A stretch of DNA of 64,000 bases from Alphaproteobacteria bacterium (GTDB taxonomy: Bacteria > Pseudomonadota > Alphaproteobacteria > Rhodobacterales > Rhodobacteraceae), in the NCBI GenBank assembly GCA_030429495.1, contig JAUIFH010000006.1, positions 186,001-250,000 on the forward strand. The letters run 5' to 3'. The notes under the pieces are model-generated. The model did no database searches, was not told where the DNA came from, and saw only the letters and a list, made by a program, of their open reading frames with translations. Made by a program: the position numbers and the translations under genes. Positions 59,105 to 64,000 of the stretch are shown here, piece by piece. Position 1 is the stretch's first letter. Each line of letters begins with the position of its first letter.

Positions 59105-60136
59105 TCACAAAGGCATCAGCGCCCAGTAGTCGAGGTCCAGAAGCACGTCCGGCAGGTATTTGCCGTCCTCGCCCTTCAGCGCGAAGGGGGCAGCACCGTG
59201 TTTCACCGCCACCAGCCTGAGGCGGATCGCGCCGACGCCGGGCGCGGAGGTTTCGGCCTTGTCCAGAACTTCCGACCAGGCCCGCACCGTGTCGCCGGAG
59301 AAGAAGGGATTGGCATGGGCACCGGCGTTCAGAGCGACAATCATCTGCGCGTTGGCAAGCCCGTTGAACGACAGCGCGCGGGCAAGCGAGATGACATGCC
59401 CGCCATAGATCAGCCGCCGCCCGTCTTCGCGGTTGGTCGCGTCGAAATGCACCTTCGCGGTGTTCTGCCAGAGGCGCGTGGCGAGCATGTGCTCCGCCTC
59501 TTCCACAGTCACGCCGTCGACATGGTCAATCTTCTCGCCCACGGCGTAGTCGCCCCAGCGATGCGCCTCGCCGGCAAGGCCGAAATCGTAGCGCGTGAAG
59601 TCGAGCCCCGAGGGCACGACGAGGTCCGCCGCCGCCACGGTCGCGGCAAGCTCCGGCGCGACGGTTTCGGGCGCCGGGGCCGCGAGGTCACGCTTGCGCA
59701 CCATTACCCAGCGGACGTATTCCAGCACCGCCTCGCCCGCCTGGTTCAAGCCGCGCGTCCGGACCCAGACCACACCCGACTTGCCGTTCGAGTTCTCCTT
59801 GAGGCCGATCACCGTCGATTCGGACCGCAGCGTGTCGCCCGGCCAGACCGGCTTCAGCCAGCGCCCCTCGGCATAGCCCAGATTGGCGATCGCGTTCAGC
59901 GAAATGTCCGGCACCGTCTTGCCGAAGACCGTGTGGAAGGCGATCAGGTCGTCCATCGGCGCCGCGGAAAGGCCGGAGGCACGGGCGAATTCGTCCGAGG
60001 AGTAGAGCGCGTGGCGCGCCGGATAGAGCGCGTGGTAGAGCGCCCGCTCGCCCCCCGAAACGGTGCGCGGCACCGCGTGGACGATCACTTCGCCCAGCGC
60101 GTAGTCCTCGAAGAAACGGCCCGGATTGGTCTTCAT
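59105..60136 (-). CDS. mch: Mesaconyl-CoA hydratase (beta-methylmalyl-CoA dehydratase)
   Basis: Ethylmalonyl-CoA pathway enzyme that interconverts mesaconyl-C1-CoA and (2R,3S)-beta-methylmalyl-CoA. The protein is 343 aa, the family length. Tandem MaoC/hot-dog halves: the N-half has FFEDYALGEVIVHAVPRTVS and PMDDLIAFHTVFGKTVPDIS, and the C-half has HRWGDYAVGEKIDHVDGVTV and YGGHVISLARALSFNGLANA. I start at MKTNPGRFFEDYALG (60136). The malyl-CoA thioesterase gene is two genes upstream on the same strand. Confidence 0.93.
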   Translation of the reverse strand: MKTNPGRFFEDYALGEVIVHAVPRTVSGGERALYHALYPARHALYSSDEFARASGLSAAPMDDLIAFHTVFGKTVPDISLNAIANLGYAEGRWLKPVWPGDTLRSESTVIGLKENSNGKSGVVWVRTRGLNQAGEAVLEYVRWVMVRKRDLAAPAPETVAPELAATVAAADLVVPSGLDFTRYDFGLAGEAHRWGDYAVGEKIDHVDGVTVEEAEHMLATRLWQNTAKVHFDATNREDGRRLIYGGHVISLARALSFNGLANAQMIVALNAGAHANPFFSGDTVRAWSEVLDKAETSAPGVGAIRLRLVAVKHGAAPFALKGEDGKYLPDVLLDLDYWALMPL

Positions 60137-60179
60137 TGCTCTTCCTGCTGAAATCACTGTGCCGCCGGTCGCCGGCGCA

Positions 60180-60737
60180 TCACGGATAGGTCCCGAGGAA
60201 CGGGTTGTGGCCAAGCCAGATATGGATGGCCGCGATGATCGCGTAAACAGCAAGGGTGATCGCGACGCCGATCGCATCCGACCGGATGCGGCCCGGCGCC
60301 GGCGCGGCCCAGTCCTGCTGCGCGTTGATGAGAACGATCGAGGCCACGGCCCAGATCCCCAGCGTGCCGAAAAGCACGATCGAGGCCAGATCGCCGTTCA
60401 CCAGCAGATGCGCGATGGCCCAGAGAATCACGGCCACGAGCATCGGGTGCCGGATCCGCGACCGCACCACGCCCTTGCTGTGCGGCACGCCGATGAGGAA
60501 CACCGAGGCCAGCATCAGAAGGTTGTTGAGATGTCCCATCCCGGCCAGCGGCTCGTAGATGGCCTCTGTCTCGGCGCGGCGGTAGCCCACGACCATCAAC
60601 GCGACAGAGGCGATGACCAGCACGCTCACCACCATCTTGCCCGGCATCTCGCCAAGACGCCAGCGAAGGCCGGGGGCCACGCGCTTGAAAAGATGCGCCG
60701 CGGTCCACAGGACCAGGCCAAGGATCATCACCGGCAT
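60180..60737 (-). CDS. NnrU family membrane protein
   Basis: A 185-aa integral membrane protein with 5-6 helices. It has ILGLVLWTAAHLFKRVAP at the N-terminus, GMGHLNNLLMLASVFLIGVP and SRIRHPMLVAVILWAIAHLL, the conserved His-Pro-x-LxAxxxWAxxHLL motif shared with isoprenylcysteine-methyltransferase-like proteins. NnrU was named from nitrite/nitric-oxide reduction clusters, but no denitrification gene is here. It sits between mch and the malyl-CoA thioesterase gene, possibly by operon readthrough. Confidence 0.9.
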   Translation of the reverse strand: MPVMILGLVLWTAAHLFKRVAPGLRWRLGEMPGKMVVSVLVIASVALMVVGYRRAETEAIYEPLAGMGHLNNLLMLASVFLIGVPHSKGVVRSRIRHPMLVAVILWAIAHLLVNGDLASIVLFGTLGIWAVASIVLINAQQDWAAPAPGRIRSDAIGVAITLAVYAIIAAIHIWLGHNPFLGTYP

Positions 60738-60779
60738 TGCCGACCTCTCGTTCCGATTTCGTGCGGCGGCAGGGTTGCC

Positions 60780-61643
60780 CTAAACTGCGCGCTCCGCAAT
60801 GGCTTCCGAACGCGCGAGGATCTGACGCGCGGTGGCGACATGCAGGTTCTCGACGATGCGCCCGTCGACGACGGCCACGCCCCGACCTTCGCGGGTGGCC
60901 TGATCGAAGGCCGCGATCTGGCGCCGCGCTAGGTCGATTTCGTCCTCTGACGGAGCGAATGCCGCGTTGGCGACCTCGATCTGGGCGGGATGGATCAGCG
61001 TCTTGCCATCGAAACCCATGTCACGGCCCTGTTCGCATTCGGCGCGCAACCCATCCGTATCCTTGAAAGCGTTGTAGACACCGTCGATGATGGTCCGCCC
61101 GTGCGCCTTGGCGGCAAGCAGGCAAAGCTGAAGCCCGGTCATCAGCGGCAGCCGGTCGGGTCTGAACCGTGTCCCGAGTTCCTTGGCGAGGTCGTTCGTG
61201 CCCATGACCATGCCGGCGAGCCGGGGATGCGCGGCGATAGCGGCAGCATTCAGCATACCGGCCGGCGTCTCCATCATCGCCCAGAGCGGAACGTCGGGGA
61301 ACAGCGCGGCGACCGCCTCGACATCGGCGGCAGAGCCGACCTTTGGAATGAGCAGCGCGTCGATCTTCACCCCGCGCAACGCCGCGATGTCGTCCGCGCC
61401 CCACTCCGTGTCGAGCCCATTGATCCGCACGATCCGCGCGCGGGTGCCGTAATCCGTCTCCGCCAGCACGCGGATGAGGAGTGCCCGGGCGTTCGCCTTC
61501 TCATCCGCGGCCACCGCATCTTCCAGGTCGAAGATGATCGCATCGGCCGGCAGAGTCCGCGCCTTTTCCAGCGCGCGTTCACGAGCGCCGGGAATGTAGA
61601 GAACCGAACGATAGGGACGCATCCGGTCATTGGCAGCGGACAT
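60780..61643 (-). CDS. mcl2: (3S)-malyl-CoA thioesterase, CitE/HpcH family
   Basis: A 287-aa TIM-barrel CitE-like protein. It has RSVLYIPGARERALEKAR, the acyl-CoA/Mg2+ segment ADAIIFDLEDAVAADEKANA, VRINGLDTEW, IPKVGSAADVEAV, the catalytic Glu in MMETPAGMLNAAAI and a C-terminal GFDGKTLIHPAQIEVANAAF. Length and the neighbouring mch gene favour Mcl2, the malyl-CoA thioesterase of Rhodobacter, over the longer Mcl1 lyase. CitE-like lyase activity on another malyl-CoA is an alternative. Confidence 0.85.
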   Translation of the reverse strand: MSAANDRMRPYRSVLYIPGARERALEKARTLPADAIIFDLEDAVAADEKANARALLIRVLAETDYGTRARIVRINGLDTEWGADDIAALRGVKIDALLIPKVGSAADVEAVAALFPDVPLWAMMETPAGMLNAAAIAAHPRLAGMVMGTNDLAKELGTRFRPDRLPLMTGLQLCLLAAKAHGRTIIDGVYNAFKDTDGLRAECEQGRDMGFDGKTLIHPAQIEVANAAFAPSEDEIDLARRQIAAFDQATREGRGVAVVDGRIVENLHVATARQILARSEAIAERAV

Positions 61644-61868
61644 GACGAACTCCTCGCAACATTATTTCGCAAATGACCATAGGTTCGGCACATTCTTCAA
61701 GCCCAGAAATGCCGCAGCGCAGAATTTTTTGCGCCGACGCTGCGTAGGCTATCGCGCAACACTGCCCGCCGCGCCAGCCGCGTCCGCCCCGTTAACCGCA
61801 TTTTGCGCTTCGGTCCCGAGGATCGGACCACCGCGCGCTGCGGGTTTCGCAATCGATTGGGCACCGCA

Positions 61869-62186
61869 ATGAATCAGAAACTCTTCGCATTGTCGCTTGG
61901 CTTCGGCGGGCTGATCCTTGCCACGCACCACGCCTTTGCCAACAGCGCGCAGCAATGCGCCGGGCGCGAGGCGGTTCTGGCCGAACTGGTCGGCCGCTAC
62001 GGCGAAACCCGCCATGCGATTGGCCTCGCCGGCACAACTGCCGTCATGGAACTTTTCGCCTCGACCGACACCGGGTCATGGACCATCACGGTGACTTCAG
62101 CGGACGGCACGACCTGCATCCTGGCATCGGGTCTGAACTACGAAGCGCTGGCAGAGGCCCGCCTCGCAGGCGGCCACGGCGCCTGA
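61869..62186 (+). CDS. Small exported protein of unknown function
   Basis: A 105-aa protein with a clear signal peptide (LFALSLGFGGLILATHHAFA, cleaved before NSAQQCAG). The mature part has two Cys (QQCAGREAVLAELVGRYGE and GTTCILASGLNYEAL), presumably a disulfide. The strand AVMELFASTDTGSWTITVTS is typical of a conserved Rhodobacterales family without assigned function. Single gene between opposing neighbours. Confidence 0.82.
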   Translation: MNQKLFALSLGFGGLILATHHAFANSAQQCAGREAVLAELVGRYGETRHAIGLAGTTAVMELFASTDTGSWTITVTSADGTTCILASGLNYEALAEARLAGGHGA

Positions 62187-62188
62187 CA

Positions 62189-62932
62189 TCAGGCAAAAGC
62201 GGCCGACCAGAGATGCTTCGCCGAGATCAGGAGAAGCGCCCAGGTCACCAGCCGGAAAAACAGCACCTGCGGCACGACCCGTACGAACAAGACACCGGCA
62301 AAGACGGCGATCGCGGCCGGCACCGCGAGGAGCGCTGCGTTCTTCAGATTTCCCGGTGAAAGCTGGCCGAGCGCCCAGTAGGGCACCAGCTTTACCGCAT
62401 TGATGAAGGCGAACAGCACTGTCGTGGTCCCGGCGAAAGCCGCTTTCGACAGCCCGAGCGGAAGCACATAGACCTGATAGGGCGGCGCCCCGGCATGGCT
62501 GACAAAGCTGGTGTAACCGGTAACGGCGCCCCAGAGAAGCCCCGGCCCGATCCGCGCCGGACGCGTCGCCACGCGTGCCGAACGAAGGATCAAACTCAGC
62601 GCAAAGGCCAGCCCGATCGCACCGACGATCCCCGTGATCAACCGCTCCGGGACCAGCGCGGCGGTCGCCCAGCCGAGCGCTACGCCGATCACGGCCGCGG
62701 GGGCGAGGATGGCCAGGACCCGCCGGTCGAAATCGCGGCGGTATGCATACAGCCCGAACATGTCCGACACGACATAGACCGGCAGCAGCAGTCCCGCTGC
62801 CGCGACAGGCGGGATGGCGAGCGCGAGAACCGGCACCGCCAGCATCCCCACGACCGGGAGCCCGCCCTTTGACAGGCCGACAAGGGCCGACGCGATGATT
62901 GCAACGGTCCAGAAGCCGGCGTCGGTCGTCAA
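62189..62932 (-). CDS. TauE/SafE-family sulfite/organosulfonate exporter-like permease
   Basis: A 247-aa membrane protein with about 7-8 helices. It has ASALVGLSKGGLPVVGMLAV at the N-terminus (the family GxxxGGG-type motif), LLLPVYVVSDMFGLYAYRRD, the repeat-half PGLLWGAVTGYTSFVSHAGA, and PYQVYVLPLGLSKAAFAGTT. Start is a TTG overlapping the stop of the FGE-like gene (TTGA), so it is translationally coupled; no ATG fits. Substrate unproven. Confidence 0.88.
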   Translation of the reverse strand: MTTDAGFWTVAIIASALVGLSKGGLPVVGMLAVPVLALAIPPVAAAGLLLPVYVVSDMFGLYAYRRDFDRRVLAILAPAAVIGVALGWATAALVPERLITGIVGAIGLAFALSLILRSARVATRPARIGPGLLWGAVTGYTSFVSHAGAPPYQVYVLPLGLSKAAFAGTTTVLFAFINAVKLVPYWALGQLSPGNLKNAALLAVPAAIAVFAGVLFVRVVPQVLFFRLVTWALLLISAKHLWSAAFA

Positions 62933-63960
62933 GGTGTGTCCAGTTCCCGCAACAGGCGGATGGTGGAGCCTTCGCCGGCGTTGTTCGGATGCGGCCCCAC
63001 CCGCATTGCACTGCGCGCCTGCCACGGGCGGGCATGGGCCGTGCCGCCCTTGAAGACAGCGAATTCGCACCCATCGAAGATATAGGGCGATCCGTCGACA
63101 ATGGCGGCGGAATGCCATGGAACGAAGCAATCGGCGACCCATTCGGTGCCGTTGCCGATGATGTCATAGAGGCCGAACCGATTCGGCGGGTGGAGGCCGA
63201 CCGGCCCGACCTCCCGCTCATCCCACAGGGTCGAGCACCCAACACAGGCGGCGTTGTCCGTTCCGACCTCGTCGCCCCAAGGATAGGCCGTCGCAGCCCC
63301 GGCGCGCGCGGCATATTCCCACTCCGCCTCCGACGGCAGCCGGTAGTGCGCGCCGGTTCTGGCGCTGATCCAGGCCGCATAGGCGTCAGCGTCGTGGCGG
63401 TCGACGCCGGTCACGGCGACGGCGGCCGGATCGCAGCCCGCGCAGTCGATGGGACGCGCCGGGCGCCCGGTGATCTGTTCCCAATCCGGCGCCGCCTGCG
63501 CCCGGTTCCATTCGGCGAACGTCGCTTCATACCGGCCCAGCGCGAAGGGATGTCCGATCCTGACCAGTCGGCGCGGGCTTTCGCGGATGGCGTTCCTGAT
63601 CGCACGGCGGCCGAACCGCATCTCTTTAACGTGGTCGTAGCGTCCGCTTTCGAACAAGGGAGAGCCGATGAGGAACACCCCGGGCGGAATTTCCACCATC
63701 TCCGGGCAGTCGGTGCAGTCGCGGAACACGCGTCCCTGCGCGATCCCGGCGCCGGCCGGCTGGCGCAGCGGCATGATCTGCGACGCGACGAACAAGGCAG
63801 CCGATTTCGGCCAGGAGAGCGGGCGCGACACGTCGCCTTCCGCCACCGCGCGGTCAAGATCGCGCAGCGCCAGGATCGCCCCGCCCCATGCGATCGCGAT
63901 CGCGAGAGCCGTGACCCCGGCGATCCAGACGACCGCCCGCAACATCCTACGTATCCACAT
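62929..63960 (-). CDS. Membrane-anchored formylglycine-generating-enzyme-like (SUMF1/EgtB fold) protein
   Basis: A 343-aa protein with an N-terminal membrane helix (AVVWIAGVTALAIAIAWGGA) and an FGE-sulfatase domain from about 85. The domain has CPEMVEIPPGVFLIGSP, FALGRYEATFAEWNRAQ, PSEAEWEYAARAGAATAYPW and NRFGLYDIIGNGTEWVADC. The late segment reads FKGGTAHARPWQARSAMRVG, where true FGEs have the Cys pair that generates formylglycine. The catalytic cysteines are missing, so it is probably a non-oxidase member (scaffold or ligand-binding). Extra CxxC-like pairs occur (CTDC, CAGC, CVGC). Overlaps the TauE gene by 4 bp. Confidence 0.87.
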   Translation of the reverse strand: MWIRRMLRAVVWIAGVTALAIAIAWGGAILALRDLDRAVAEGDVSRPLSWPKSAALFVASQIMPLRQPAGAGIAQGRVFRDCTDCPEMVEIPPGVFLIGSPLFESGRYDHVKEMRFGRRAIRNAIRESPRRLVRIGHPFALGRYEATFAEWNRAQAAPDWEQITGRPARPIDCAGCDPAAVAVTGVDRHDADAYAAWISARTGAHYRLPSEAEWEYAARAGAATAYPWGDEVGTDNAACVGCSTLWDEREVGPVGLHPPNRFGLYDIIGNGTEWVADCFVPWHSAAIVDGSPYIFDGCEFAVFKGGTAHARPWQARSAMRVGPHPNNAGEGSTIRLLRELDTP

Positions 63961-64000
63961 GCGCCTCTCCGATGCGGGGCGCTGCCCGCCGCGCGGACAG

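Overview
This is a chromosomal window from a high-GC alphaproteobacterium, most likely a member of the Rhodobacterales (Rhodobacter/Paracoccus group). The evidence is a fused Sat-CysC, an atpHAGDC operon without atpB/E/F, mesaconyl-CoA hydratase with a CitE-like malyl-CoA thioesterase (ethylmalonyl-CoA pathway), and several families typical of that order (DUF1150 beside Hsp20, DUF2125, Hint_2, NnrU, TIGR01459 HAD). I see no rRNA, tRNA, CRISPR array, transposase or integrase, so the content is mostly core genome with a few accessory islands.

Layout. 1-3.4 kb: an ABC-F ATPase cut by the window edge, preceded by a short leader ORF and hairpin, then an HxlR regulator divergent from a methyltransferase. 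3.5-12.3 kb: sat-cysC, cytochrome b561, PhzF/DUF1150/Hsp20, DUF465, purEK, an alcohol dehydrogenase, a lipase, and a Nudix-Gre pair. 12.3-13.1 kb: an AT-richer island with one orphan membrane protein. 13.2-15.3 kb: groESL under a CIRCE element. 15.4-24 kb: TraB/GumN, Mn-pyrophosphatase, HAD phosphatase, a PhaJ-like hydratase, ribF, UPF0260, threonine aldolase, a hydrolase/isomerase pair and prs. 24-26 kb: an H-type lectin gene divergent from an unrecognised Cys-rich protein gene. 26-33 kb: a SulP transporter and the ATP synthase F1 operon. 33-37 kb: a methyltransferase divergent from gloB, then clpA. 37-40.4 kb: a MotA/ExbB-like plus MotB/OmpA-like motor pair. 40-47 kb: ChaC, DUF2125, hisC-tyrA-extensin, rpsD and a Hint protein. 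47-51 kb: a sugar/sugar-acid catabolic group. 51-52.7 kb: pxpBC. 52.7-57.4 kb: the sdhCDAB operon with three small exported proteins inserted between sdhA and sdhB. 57.6-58.3 kb: a decayed lipoprotein gene. 58.4-64 kb: a vWA-type DUF1194 protein, mesaconyl-CoA hydratase, NnrU, malyl-CoA thioesterase, TauE/SafE and a formylglycine-enzyme-like protein that lacks the catalytic cysteines.

How it works together. Central energy genes (ATP synthase, succinate dehydrogenase), nucleotide synthesis (purEK, prs), chaperone/protease genes (groESL, clpA, hsp20) and the C2-assimilation enzymes form the backbone. The most unusual items are the ABC-F leader peptide/hairpin, the lectin/Cys-rich divergon, the ion-driven motor pair of unknown purpose, the paired GTGATCAC operator upstream of sdhC, and the trio of exported proteins inside the sdh operon. 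Starts were re-chosen by ribosome binding site and family length wherever the longest reading frame was implausible.
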